Positions 25,928-34,689 of a DNA stretch of 45,312 nucleotides are shown here, piece by piece. The notes under the pieces were generated by a model. The model saw only the letters and a program-made list of their open reading frames with translations, was not told where the DNA came from and did no database searches. The stretch is taken from contig NZ_FOGB01000022.1 in NCBI RefSeq assembly GCF_900111095.1, positions 1 through 45,312 of the forward strand, in the 5' to 3' direction. This stretch comes from Amphritea atlantica (GTDB taxonomy: Bacteria; Pseudomonadota; Gammaproteobacteria; Pseudomonadales; Balneatricaceae). The stretch's first letter is position 1. Each line of letters begins with the position of its first letter. The position numbers and the translations under genes are program-made.

Positions 25928-28900
25928 TCAGGTCGACGGTTGTTCCGTGGTTGCTTCAGGTTGCGGCTGTTTTCGCCGCAGCCACTTGCGCTCTCCCAGT
26001 ACCAGCAAGCAGGGGGTCAGGAAGAGGGTGAGTATGGTTGCAAACGAAAGACCTCCAGCGATAGCACTGGCGAGTTGGGTCCACCACTGGGTGGAGGGGG
26101 CTCCGAAGCTGATATCACGGTTGATCAGGTCGATATTCATCGACAGTACCATCGGCATCAGGCCGAGCACCGTGGTTACTGCGGTGAGTACGACGGGCCG
26201 CAGACGTAAGCTGCCGGTTTGCAGTGCCGCATCGTAGGGGGAACGCCCCTGCCTGCGCAGGTCGTTATAACAATCAATCAGTACAATATTGTTGTTCACG
26301 ACGATGCCGGCTAAGGCGATAATACCGACACCGACCATCACAATGCCGAAGGGCTGTCCGGCCACCATTAAACCAATGAGAACGCCAGCGGTGGAGAAGA
26401 CAATTGCCGAAAGCACCAGCCCTGCCTGATACAGACTGTTGAACTGGGTGACCAGAATCAGTGCCATCAGAAACAGGGCTGTGCCAAAGGCCTGAATCAG
26501 AAAAGCACCGGTCTCTTTCTGCTGTTCATCTTCTCCTTTGAACGTCAGGCGGATCTGCGGATCAAACTGATGCTTGGCTAAGCGCTGCTGCATAGCAACC
26601 ACCAGGTCGTTCACCAGATGCCCCTCTTCAGCGTCGGCCTGAATAGTAATGACCCGGCGGCTATCGACCCGTTTCAAAACACCGGTTTTAGGGGCGGGCT
26701 TAAGCTCGATAAAGTTGGATATAGGCATCATTCCATAACGGGTGCTGAGTTGCATCTGCATCAACTGATCGAGATTTCGTTTATCCTCGGGGAAACGGAT
26801 CATAATATCGACTTCATCATCGGAGGTTTCCGGGCGGTAATCGGTGACTTTAATGCCGTTGGTAATCAATCGGACCGCCTGGCCAACCAGGGCAATACTG
26901 GCGCCATAGCGGCTGGCTTCCTCCCGGTTGACGATGATGCGCCACTCGATGCCCGGCAGTGGCCGGTCATCTTCCGCCCCGGAGAAACCACCAATATCGT
27001 CCATCATCCGGCGGATATCGGCGACTGTTTGATAGATCACCTCACTGTCGTAGCCGCTGACAAACAGTTTGATAGGTTTACCCTCACTGGGACCGTTTTC
27101 CGCTTTGCGGGTTTCTATGATGACACCGGGCAGGTCGGCGGTCTTTTGCCGCATCTGCGCCAGGATGTGGGCGGCTTTGTCACGCTTATCCCAGTCATCC
27201 AACTGGAACTGTATCACCCCGACCACATCTTCAGCGGCATCATTGGAGGATTGGTTGAAACTACGGGCATAGACTGATTTCAGTCCGGGGATATCCATCA
27301 CCCGTTCCTCGACCTGTCGCAGTAACCGGTCTTTTTCATAAATAGACAGATCACCTCTGGCATGCAGATTGATCAGCACCATTTCCGGCTCGATATCAGG
27401 GAAAAACTCAACCCCTTTACCAAAAACAGCGTAGGCTCCGTAACTACTGCCAATCGCTATTAAGACCACAATAAACACCCGGATGGGGTAGTGCAGCAGC
27501 TTTGCCATCAGGCGGGTATAGGCACGGTTAAGGGCTGTTTTTGGCAGAGTATATTCATCGCTGTCATTTTGTTTTACGTATCGCTTTCTGGCGCTGACGG
27601 CGCCCAGTACGGGCATGAAGATCAGTGCCATAAACAGGGATGCGGTCAGGCAGACGACAACGGTGGCGGGCAGGTATTTCATGAACTCACCAATCACGCC
27701 GGGCCAGAACATCAGTGGCATGAACACCACCAGGGTCGTGGCGGTTCCGGCAATCACCGGCCAGGCCATCCGTGACGCTGCATAACGGAAGGCTTCCCGG
27801 CCACTCAGTCCCTGACTCATCCGTCGTTCCGCCAGTTCGGCAACGACAATAGCCCCGTCGACCAGCATTCCGACGACCAGAATCAGACTGAATAGCACGA
27901 CGATATTGAGGGTGAAACCCATTAACTTCAGGACCATCATACTGGCAAGGAAAGAGCCAGGAATAGCCAGGCCAACCAGCAAAGAGGTGCGCAAGCCCAT
28001 CGCCGCTAATACCACCACCATAACCAGAATGATGCCACTGAGAACATTATTCATCAGATCTCTGAGCATGCTTCTGATCTGGGTGGACTGATCGAGAATA
28101 TAGGAGTATTTCAGCCCCTGGGGCCATAGCTGACTGCGTTCGGTAACGATTCGCTGGACCGCTTCAATGGTATCGATAATATTAGCGCCAACCTTTTTCT
28201 TCACCTCTAATACCATAGCAGCGCCGCCATCGACACGGGCGAAGCCTTCAGGGTCTTTGTAGGTTTTGCGGATTTTGGCAATATCGCCAACGGTGACCAC
28301 GGTGCCATCAACTGATTTGACTGGCATATTGAGCATATCGCTCAACTCGGAAACCACCCCGGGTACCTTCAATACCTGACGGCCACTGCCGGTATCGACC
28401 GCTCCGGCTGCAACCAACTGATTATTCCGCGCGACGCTATCGAGTACGGTTTCGAAGTCCAGTTGATAGCTCTCCAGTAACTGAGGCTCTATCTCTATCT
28501 CCATCAGCTCTTCACGTTCGCCGCCAATATCAACCTCCAGGACACCCGCGATCCCTTCGACCTCATCCTGAAGGTCTTTGGCGACTTTCAGTTTAATCCG
28601 TTCTGAGACCGGGCCAGAGATGGCGATGTTCAGCACCGGGAACAGTGCGACGTTAACTTCGTGAATCTGTGGTTCATCCGCATCTGCAGGCAGTTTGCCT
28701 TTAGCGATATCGACCCGTTCACGAACATCCTGCAGCGCTGTATCACTATCGAAACCGGCATCAAATTCGAGGGTGACCGATGCATGGCCCTCTGAGCCCA
28801 CCGAGCGCATCTCTTTGACACCCTCGATTGATTTCAGCTCTTTTTCCATTGGCCGCACTAACAGACGTACCGCATCATCGGGTGAAATCCCTTCAAAGGG

Positions 28901-29053
28901 GATTGAGACATAGATGATCGGGATCGCGACATCGGGATCCGCCTCTTTGGGAATACTCAGAAATGCAGACATTCCCCCTACGAGAAAGAACAGTAAGATA
29001 AGTATGCTGGTGCGGCTGCGGTCTATTGCTGCGGCAACAAGAGCGGCAATCAT
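25928..29053 (-). CDS. RND efflux transporter permease (AcrB/HAE1-like)
   Basis: 1041 aa, inner-membrane proton-driven pump with the RND plan: helix 1 (SRTSILILLFFLVGG), a large periplasmic porter domain, a helix bundle, a second porter domain and the final bundle. GMLVDGAIVVAELAERR carries the proton-relay Asp in helix 4 (one Asp where AcrB has two), and AGIVVNNNIVLID is the helix 10 region, with Asn near the place of the AcrB relay Lys. Substrate (drug, dye, lipid) cannot be read from sequence. It starts 3 bases after the adaptor stop. No outer-membrane channel gene is nearby, so it must borrow a TolC-type protein. Confidence 0.92.
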   Translation of the reverse strand: MIAALVAAAIDRSRTSILILLFFLVGGMSAFLSIPKEADPDVAIPIIYVSIPFEGISPDDAVRLLVRPMEKELKSIEGVKEMRSVGSEGHASVTLEFDAGFDSDTALQDVRERVDIAKGKLPADADEPQIHEVNVALFPVLNIAISGPVSERIKLKVAKDLQDEVEGIAGVLEVDIGGEREELMEIEIEPQLLESYQLDFETVLDSVARNNQLVAAGAVDTGSGRQVLKVPGVVSELSDMLNMPVKSVDGTVVTVGDIAKIRKTYKDPEGFARVDGGAAMVLEVKKKVGANIIDTIEAVQRIVTERSQLWPQGLKYSYILDQSTQIRSMLRDLMNNVLSGIILVMVVVLAAMGLRTSLLVGLAIPGSFLASMMVLKLMGFTLNIVVLFSLILVVGMLVDGAIVVAELAERRMSQGLSGREAFRYAASRMAWPVIAGTATTLVVFMPLMFWPGVIGEFMKYLPATVVVCLTASLFMALIFMPVLGAVSARKRYVKQNDSDEYTLPKTALNRAYTRLMAKLLHYPIRVFIVVLIAIGSSYGAYAVFGKGVEFFPDIEPEMVLINLHARGDLSIYEKDRLLRQVEERVMDIPGLKSVYARSFNQSSNDAAEDVVGVIQFQLDDWDKRDKAAHILAQMRQKTADLPGVIIETRKAENGPSEGKPIKLFVSGYDSEVIYQTVADIRRMMDDIGGFSGAEDDRPLPGIEWRIIVNREEASRYGASIALVGQAVRLITNGIKVTDYRPETSDDEVDIMIRFPEDKRNLDQLMQMQLSTRYGMMPISNFIELKPAPKTGVLKRVDSRRVITIQADAEEGHLVNDLVVAMQQRLAKHQFDPQIRLTFKGEDEQQKETGAFLIQAFGTALFLMALILVTQFNSLYQAGLVLSAIVFSTAGVLIGLMVAGQPFGIVMVGVGIIALAGIVVNNNIVLIDCYNDLRRQGRSPYDAALQTGSLRLRPVVLTAVTTVLGLMPMVLSMNIDLINRDISFGAPSTQWWTQLASAIAGGLSFATILTLFLTPCLLVLGERKWLRRKQPQPEATTEQPST

Positions 29054-29056
29054 TGA

Positions 29057-30160
29057 TCAGTTCTCCTGCAGTGACAGGTTGCTGACCTGCTTTGACATCA
29101 GTTCGGTATCGCTGACCGGTTCTACCTCTTCACCCACCGCAACAAAATCCTGGCCAATGGTGATCACGCGGGCTTCGTCATTGAGGCCACTGAGCCAGAA
29201 GCCGTTGCTATCGGTACGGATGATCTCGACGACGGTCTCGCTGACACGGTTCTGAGCATCGACCAGCCTGACCTGCAGGTTTCCTGCTTCATTCAACCCC
29301 AGTACCGAGCCGGGCAACAGGTGGCCGGATTGCTCTCCCGCGGGGAGTTTTAATGTTGCTGACAAGCCGATAATCCGCTGGTGCTGAGGGTTGGGTATCT
29401 GTACTTCAACCCGGTAACTGCGGGTGACCGGGTCCGCAACGGGGGCGATAAAATTTAAGCGGCCGGTCAGTGTCGAACCATTGCTCAGCGCTACATCGAC
29501 CGGTTGATTCTCCTCCAGCTGTCCAACGCTGTGTTGTGGAACCTGGCCGGTGATTTTCACGGTGTCGTCATCGACCAGCTCCCCCAGGACATCACCGGCT
29601 TGCAGGTAATCACCCAGCTCAACCAGGCGGCGGTTCAAAACCCCGGTAAAGGGGACGGTGACCTGAGTCTCACCCAGCTCGTGCTCTATACGTGCCAGTT
29701 GAGCTTGTGCCGCTTCGACTCCGGCCTGATCGGCAAATACCTTATTTTCCGATTGCAGACCCTTGTTCTTCAGATTAATGCTGGCGGCCAGGTCACTTTT
29801 GCGCTGTTTCAGCAGGGCCTGCGCTTCAGCCAGCTGGGCGGCACGAAAGTCAGCGGATATCTGTAATAACGGGTCGCCAGCCTGTAGTCGCTGCCCTTCA
29901 TCTGCGGAGAGGGCTTCGACGCGGCCATCAATCTCAGCTCTGAGCTCGATGGTGCGATTAGCTTCCACCTGCCCCTGTACCCGCACAAATTGCTGAACTT
30001 TCCGGGCGCTGGAATCGATGACTTTCACTTTCATGAGGGGCTTAGCCTGAGAGGACGGCTCTGATACCTGCACGGGAGCCTTGTCGTCCTGCATGCCTGA
30101 AGCCATCCAGGCTGTCATTAGCAAAGCCACCACAACCGCCATTATTACGGATCTGTTCAT
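29057..30160 (-). CDS. RND efflux periplasmic adaptor (HlyD/AcrA family)
   Basis: 367 aa. N-terminal membrane anchor (about 5-22) with no lipobox, then biotinyl-lipoyl halves (VEANRTIELRAEIDGRVEAL and PFTGVLNRRLVELGDYLQAG), a coiled coil between them (about 105-150) and beta-barrel regions. It bridges the RND pump to an outer-membrane channel. Its ATG overlaps the stop of the regulator gene (ATGA), and its stop is 3 bases before the permease ATG. Confidence 0.92.
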   Translation of the reverse strand: MNRSVIMAVVVALLMTAWMASGMQDDKAPVQVSEPSSQAKPLMKVKVIDSSARKVQQFVRVQGQVEANRTIELRAEIDGRVEALSADEGQRLQAGDPLLQISADFRAAQLAEAQALLKQRKSDLAASINLKNKGLQSENKVFADQAGVEAAQAQLARIEHELGETQVTVPFTGVLNRRLVELGDYLQAGDVLGELVDDDTVKITGQVPQHSVGQLEENQPVDVALSNGSTLTGRLNFIAPVADPVTRSYRVEVQIPNPQHQRIIGLSATLKLPAGEQSGHLLPGSVLGLNEAGNLQVRLVDAQNRVSETVVEIIRTDSNGFWLSGLNDEARVITIGQDFVAVGEEVEPVSDTELMSKQVSNLSLQEN

Positions 30161-30825
30161 CGTTTTTCCTGTTTATCTGCTGGCTGACGGATAAGCGCTG
30201 CGATCATGTAGTCAACCACGTGATTAATATAGGCATCTTTTTGTTCGGCTGTTTGCATCATCTGCTGTTTACAACAGCCGCCTTCCTGCAACATCACGAT
30301 GGCGCCTTCGAATGTCGCGCTTACCCCTGCCATCATCGTTTCACGGGGGATATCCGGATTTACATCGCCCTCGGTAATCCCTTTATAAACGGCCTGTTCA
30401 AATGCTTCGATAAACTGCTCTTCAGTGTCATCTAACTGTTGCAGATAGCTGCTGCTGATCTGTTCGCGGAACGCTTTTTGTCTGAAATGAAGATGCATAT
30501 GCTGGTGAGCAACGTTTTCACGGTGATACTCAAGCGTGTATACCAGCATGCCGCGTATCTGTTGCACTCCGGTTAAATGGTCATCCGCTGCTAAGCGTTT
30601 AAGCTGTGTCAGCATCTGCCGGTAGTTATCCAGCAGCAGATGCGCATAGATATCATTTTTGCAGTCAAAATGTTTGTAAACGGTACCTTTGCCAATACCG
30701 GTGCATTGGGCGATTTTATCGACGCTGATCGTTTGCCATTGTTCGCCGGTTAATAGTGTCAGTGTAGTGTCGAGAATGTCCCGCTCGCGGCGCTCAAACT
30801 CTCTCATCTTCCGATTAGGGTGCAT
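30157..30825 (-). CDS. TetR/AcrR-family regulator of the efflux operon
   Basis: 222 aa. The N-terminal HTH is clear (TISVDKIAQCTGIGKGTVYK HF, about 37-58), followed by a helical ligand domain. A Cys pair (GGCCKQQ) near the C-terminus is unusual. The open frame extends to 31008, but the extra part has no family sequence; I choose ATG 30825, 32 bases after the palindrome at 30857-30873, though the RBS (GGACAG) is modest. First gene of the regulator-adaptor-pump operon, so it probably represses itself and the pump. Confidence 0.88.
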   Translation of the reverse strand: MHPNRKMREFERRERDILDTTLTLLTGEQWQTISVDKIAQCTGIGKGTVYKHFDCKNDIYAHLLLDNYRQMLTQLKRLAADDHLTGVQQIRGMLVYTLEYHRENVAHQHMHLHFRQKAFREQISSSYLQQLDDTEEQFIEAFEQAVYKGITEGDVNPDIPRETMMAGVSATFEGAIVMLQEGGCCKQQMMQTAEQKDAYINHVVDYMIAALIRQPADKQEKR

Positions 30826-30856
30826 CTTTATCTGTCCAGAAAACCAAGGGTCATAT

Positions 30857-30873
30857 TGTGACCGATGGTCACA
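30857..30873 (-). promoter_or_regulatory. Palindromic operator candidate for the TetR regulator
   Basis: TGTGACC-GAT-GGTCACA is a perfect palindrome with 7-bp arms, 32 bases upstream of the regulator ATG, where an autorepressor would bind. It resembles a CRP site (TGTGA-N6-TCACA) but the spacer is 7, so I favour the TetR reading. The rest of 30826-31180 shows no gene and no other strong structure; it must also carry the promoter of the Tsx-like gene. Confidence 0.6.
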
Positions 30874-31180
30874 GAAAATAACAGAGGCATTTTGTAGGGT
30901 TATCTGGCTTAGATGTATACAAAAAAATATCAACTTGTATCTATTTCTTTGCACCATAAGTAAACATTTTAATGCTGGTGGTTGCATGATTGCCTTCGGA
31001 TGATGCACTGCGAAAAACTGTGTAAACGCAGCTGATCTTTACAAATCGTTTATTAACTCATTGTTTGTTACGGGTAATTTAACCATCTTCTGTTTTTTCT
31101 GACCGGTTGGCCAGGTTTTTGCTGAAGTAGTGCTCATATGTCCTGTCGGACGGTTTTAATTTCTTTAACGATGGAATGGG

Positions 31181-31909
31181 ATGATGACCACTATGAAACG
31201 AACACTCGCACTGGCCACGCTATTAACAAGCGCTTTTGTTGCTACACCCGCTGCCGCTGAGATGCTCTGGACCAATACCAGTCTGAGCTACCTGAAAGGT
31301 GATGACTATAAATTTACACCGACCGGCAATATGGATGTTGTGACGCTGGAAAATGCAACCGGGCATAACTGGGGCGATACCTTTCTGTTTATCGATCGCA
31401 CCATGCCTGAGGATGGTAAAAGCAGCTATTACGGTGAGTTTTCCCCGCGTTTGAGTCTGGGCTATGTGACCGGAAGTGATCTTTCCTTTGGGCCGGTTAA
31501 GGATCTGTTTCTGACCGGCACCTGGGAAGCTGGCGATGGTTTCGATAACTATCTCTATGGGGTGAGCGTTAGCCTGGATGTGCCGGGATTCCGTTACTTC
31601 AATGCCAGTGTATACAAAGCCTATAACGATCTTGCCGATAATGATGAGCAACTGACGCTGACCTGGGCCTACCCGATTGAAGCGGGTAGTCAGGAGTTTC
31701 TGATCGACGGCTTTCTCGACTGGAGTACCAGCAGTAAAACTAATGAGTCTGAGATGAACTTTACCCCTCAGATCAAATGGAATGCCGGTAAAAACCTGGG
31801 CCTGAAATCGCCTCTGTATGTGGGTATCGAGTACGCCTACTGGAACAATAAGTATGGCAGTACAACCGATGAGCGTTGTGCGTCTCTGCTGCTGAAATGG
31901 CACTTCTGA
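31181..31909 (+). CDS. Tsx-like outer-membrane nucleoside channel
   Basis: 242 aa. Signal peptide with AxA cut (ATPAAA|EM, about residue 26), then alternating amphipathic beta strands and a C-terminal Phe (LLLKWHF), as in outer-membrane barrels. WTNTSLSYLKGDDYKFTPTG, HNWGDTFLFIDRT and GEFSPRLSLGYVTG are typical of the Tsx/OmpK family, which passes nucleosides. A xanthine/uracil permease follows 54 bases later, consistent with a nucleobase/nucleoside uptake pair. Possible starts are ATG 31181, 31184 and 31193; the RBS does not decide clearly. Confidence 0.85.
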   Translation: MMTTMKRTLALATLLTSAFVATPAAAEMLWTNTSLSYLKGDDYKFTPTGNMDVVTLENATGHNWGDTFLFIDRTMPEDGKSSYYGEFSPRLSLGYVTGSDLSFGPVKDLFLTGTWEAGDGFDNYLYGVSVSLDVPGFRYFNASVYKAYNDLADNDEQLTLTWAYPIEAGSQEFLIDGFLDWSTSSKTNESEMNFTPQIKWNAGKNLGLKSPLYVGIEYAYWNNKYGSTTDERCASLLLKWHF

Positions 31910-31963
31910 AACTGACCGTGCACTGGCAGGGTCGTTTACCCTGCCACGAAACAAGGAGGCCTT

Positions 31964-33307
31964 ATGTCGACACAGCACTCTAACGACCTGATCTATTCGC
32001 TGGATTCAAAACCCGGAGTTTTAGAATCAGGCTTTGCAGCTCTACAGCATGTTCTGGCAAGTTTTATTGGTATTATCACCCCAACACTGATTATTGGCGG
32101 GGTGCTGGGATTGGGCGAACATGTCCCCTATCTGATCAGCATGGCCTTGATGGTATCGGGAGTTGGCACCATTATTCAGGCTAAGCGGCCTCTGGGTATG
32201 GGCGCTGGGATGATCTGCGTGCAGGGCACCAGCTTTGCGTTTCTCAGCTCGGTACTGGCTGCTGGTTTTATTGCCAAAGGTCAGGGGGGCGGCCCGGAAG
32301 AGATTCTCTCCCTTATTTTTGGCGTGTGTATGCTGGGTGCTTTTATCGAGATCTTTCTCAGCCAGTTTATTCATAAGCTGAAGCGAGTGATCACCCCTCT
32401 GGTCACTGGTATCGTGATTACCATTATTGGGGCGAGCCTGATCAAGGTGGGTATGACCGATCTGGCGGGCGGCTTTAAAGCGAAAGATTTTGGTGCTCCG
32501 GCGAACCTGATGCTGGGGGGCATTGTGCTGGTGAGCATTATTGCCCTTAACCGTTCCAGCAACAGCTGGATCCGCCTGTCATCAATTGTGATCGGCCTGG
32601 TGATCGGTATGATCATCGCCGGGTTTATGGGCAAGGTCAGCTTCGCTCATCTGGGCAGCCTGTCCGCGATCAGTCTTCCTGTACCCTTTAAATATGGTTT
32701 CTCGTTTGACTGGAGTGCATTCCTGCCGATTGCACTGATCTATATGATCACCGCAATCGAATCGACCGGCGATATCACCGCGAACTGTATGGTGTCAAAG
32801 CAACCGATTGCGGGTGAGGAGTATATTTCCCGGGTTCGGGGCGGCGTGTTTGCCGATGGTTTTAACTCCTTTCTGGCAGCGGTATTCAATACCTTCCCCA
32901 ACACCACCTTCAGTCAGAATAACGGAGTCATCCAGCTAACCGGTGTGGCGAGTAAGCATGTGGCTCTCTATATTGGTGGCATTCTTATTCTGCTGGGGCT
33001 TTTTCCGATGATTGGTGGGGTGCTGCAGCAGATTCCAAAACCGGTACTGGGTGGCGCAACACTGGTCATGTTTGGCACCGTAGCTGCTGCCGGGATTAAG
33101 ATTATTGCCTCAGAACATCTCGATCGTCGAAAGCTGCTGATTATGGCGGTTGCCTTCGGTATGGGGCTCGGCGTGACCATGACTCCCGGGCTGCTTGACC
33201 AACTGCCGAAGATGGTTCAGAGCGTCTTTGGCTCACCGATTACCACCGGTGGTCTGGCGGCGATCATTCTTAGCCTGGTGCTGCCTGAAGAGTCGATCGA
33301 TGAGTAA
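31964..33307 (+). CDS. Xanthine/uracil permease (NCS2/NAT family)
   Basis: 447 aa, about 14 membrane segments. Has the NAT signature QNNGVIQLTG and the substrate-site residues known from E. coli XanQ: Glu in AIESTGDI and Asp in FADGFNSF. VFNTFPNTTFSQNNGVIQLT is very close to XanQ/XanP, so xanthine is the best guess, with uric acid or uracil possible. Proton-coupled uptake in the inner membrane. AAGGAGG is a strong RBS. Probably an operon with the Tsx-like porin. Confidence 0.92.
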   Translation: MSTQHSNDLIYSLDSKPGVLESGFAALQHVLASFIGIITPTLIIGGVLGLGEHVPYLISMALMVSGVGTIIQAKRPLGMGAGMICVQGTSFAFLSSVLAAGFIAKGQGGGPEEILSLIFGVCMLGAFIEIFLSQFIHKLKRVITPLVTGIVITIIGASLIKVGMTDLAGGFKAKDFGAPANLMLGGIVLVSIIALNRSSNSWIRLSSIVIGLVIGMIIAGFMGKVSFAHLGSLSAISLPVPFKYGFSFDWSAFLPIALIYMITAIESTGDITANCMVSKQPIAGEEYISRVRGGVFADGFNSFLAAVFNTFPNTTFSQNNGVIQLTGVASKHVALYIGGILILLGLFPMIGGVLQQIPKPVLGGATLVMFGTVAAAGIKIIASEHLDRRKLLIMAVAFGMGLGVTMTPGLLDQLPKMVQSVFGSPITTGGLAAIILSLVLPEESIDE

Positions 33308-33316
33308 GCGATGGCA

Positions 33317-33354
33317 CCTGGTTAATCTCTGTCTCAGAGATTAACCAGGCACTT
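33317..33354 (+). terminator. Terminator after the xanthine permease
   Basis: A perfect 15-bp stem, CCTGGTTAATCTCTG (33317-33331) with CAGAGATTAACCAGG (33335-33349), loop TCT, then CACTTTT. The T-run is short but the stem is very stable. Confidence 0.85.
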
Positions 33355-33609
33355 TTCAGGAGGGAAAAACAGGCAGTATAGCTGGTTGCTCATCAGGCTA
33401 GTGCCGCATCGGTGCCCTGCACCGTTTTTTAGTGCACAGCGATTGTGCGCCTGCACCATTGAATGGCAAGAGGAGCGATGCTTTTCGAATACGCTTTTCT
33501 TAACTTGTTGATTAAATGTATTTTTTGAAATTATGGTACTGATTCTGCAATACGTTAATTAGTCGTAGCAGATATGCGGCGCATACAATTTAGAAAAATT
33601 CGGACAAAG
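33350..33609 (+). promoter_or_regulatory. Upstream/leader region of the FNT channel gene
   Basis: No gene. It contains a GTGCAC/TGCACC-rich stretch (about 33410-33460) with several short dyads and an AT-rich block (about 33495-33560) that may hold the promoter, for instance TTGATT at -35, though no good -10 is clear. A short hairpin GGAC-AAAGGC-GTCC (33602-33615) overlaps the left arm of the terminator that follows. Confidence 0.4.
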
Positions 33610-33661
33610 GCGTCCATCCCTTATCACTACCAGGTGATAGAGGGGTGGGCGCTTTTTTTTT
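33610..33661 (+). terminator. Strong terminator / attenuator in the FNT leader
   Basis: GCGTCCATCCCTTATCAC (33610-33627) pairs with the segment 33634-33652 in 17 bp (three G-U pairs, one bulged A), loop TACCAG, followed by nine T (33653-33661). Only 58 bases separate the T-run from the channel ATG, which leaves little room for a further promoter, so regulated read-through is likely. Confidence 0.88.
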
Positions 33662-33719
33662 GCCCTGCAGAAAGCGGCAAACAGATGAGAAACTTTACTT
33701 AATTAAATGAGGCAAAACT

Positions 33720-34553
33720 ATGGCTTACTTAGAACCAAGTGAATTTGCGACCAAAATGGTCGACTCAGGTGAGCAGAAAATCTTCATGTCCACCAAAGAT
33801 ACCTATGTCCGCGCATTTATGGCGGGCGCGATTCTGGCGTTGGCCGCTTTTTTTGCCATCACGGTCGCCGTTAAAACGGGTATCCCATTGGTAGGTGCGC
33901 TGCTTTTCCCCGTTGGATTTATCATGCTTTACCTGTGTAAGTTTGACCTGCTTACCGGTGTCTTTACACTGGTTCCTCTGGCACTGATTGATAAACGTCC
34001 AGGCTGTACCATGAGTGGTCTGATGCGTAACTGGGGTCTGGTATTCCTCGGTAACCTGTCCGGCGCACTGATGGTTGCGTTCTTTGCTTCGTTTATTCTG
34101 ACTTATGGCTACCAGACCGATGGTGGTGTGATTGCTGAAAAAGTAAGCAAGATCGGTGAAGCCCGTACACTGGGCTATCAGGCTCAGGGTGTTGGTGGCT
34201 GGTTTACTATCTTCATTCGCGGCATGCTGTGTAACTGGATGGTGTCCATGGGCGTTGTTGGTGCGATGATCTCTACTTCTGCGGGCGCTAAAATGGCTGC
34301 GATGTGGATGCCGATCATGCTGTTCTTCTTCATGGGCTTTGAGCACTCAATTGTTAACATGTTCCTGTTCCCGTTCTCTATGATCATGGGTGGTGACTTC
34401 ACTCTTATGGATTACATCATCTGGAACGAGCTGCCAACGGCTCTGGGTAATCTGTTCGGTGGATTCCTGCTGGTGGGTCTGCCTCTTTACCTGACTCATG
34501 TTAAAGAGAGCAAAAGCAGTAAAGCATCTGCTCATACCGTAGCTGCTCTGTAA
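33720..34553 (+). CDS. Formate/nitrite transporter (FNT) family channel
   Basis: 277 aa, six membrane helices, pentameric aquaporin-like anion channel. The FNT marks are present: IRGMLCNWMVSMGVV and GFEHSIVNMF, with His209 at the same number as the gating/protonation His of E. coli FocA. Substrate could be nitrite, formate or another small monovalent anion; a fused phosphatase/kinase gene and cyanase follow, so bicarbonate, nitrite or cyanate are worth considering. GAGG is the RBS. Its expression is probably set by the leader terminator upstream. Confidence 0.92.
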   Translation: MAYLEPSEFATKMVDSGEQKIFMSTKDTYVRAFMAGAILALAAFFAITVAVKTGIPLVGALLFPVGFIMLYLCKFDLLTGVFTLVPLALIDKRPGCTMSGLMRNWGLVFLGNLSGALMVAFFASFILTYGYQTDGGVIAEKVSKIGEARTLGYQAQGVGGWFTIFIRGMLCNWMVSMGVVGAMISTSAGAKMAAMWMPIMLFFFMGFEHSIVNMFLFPFSMIMGGDFTLMDYIIWNELPTALGNLFGGFLLVGLPLYLTHVKESKSSKASAHTVAAL

Positions 34554-34585
34554 TCTGGGTATTTAAAAGTGGAATGACCAGTAGA

Positions 34586-34622
34586 AATCCCGGTGATCGA
34601 AACAATCACCGGGATTTTTTGT
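34586..34622 (+). terminator. Terminator after the FNT gene
   Basis: AATCCCGGTGAT (34586-34597) pairs with ATCACCGGGATT (34605-34616), loop CGAAACA, followed by TTTT. It lies between the channel and the kinase genes, so the latter may have a separate promoter or depend on read-through. Confidence 0.9.
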
Positions 34623-34689
34623 TCAGGGCAGACAACTATGTCGTTACCTTCTAAGTTAACCCCTGATTTCTGGAAGAATCGTAGGTTGT

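Noticed and set aside
30857..30873. CRP binding site
   Set aside because: The half sites TGTGA/TCACA are right, but the spacer is 7 rather than 6 bases, and a TetR autoregulator gene starts 32 bases away.
30826..31008. 61-residue N-terminal extension of the TetR regulator
   Set aside because: It would cover the palindrome and has no TetR sequence; ATG 30825 sits just before the HTH.
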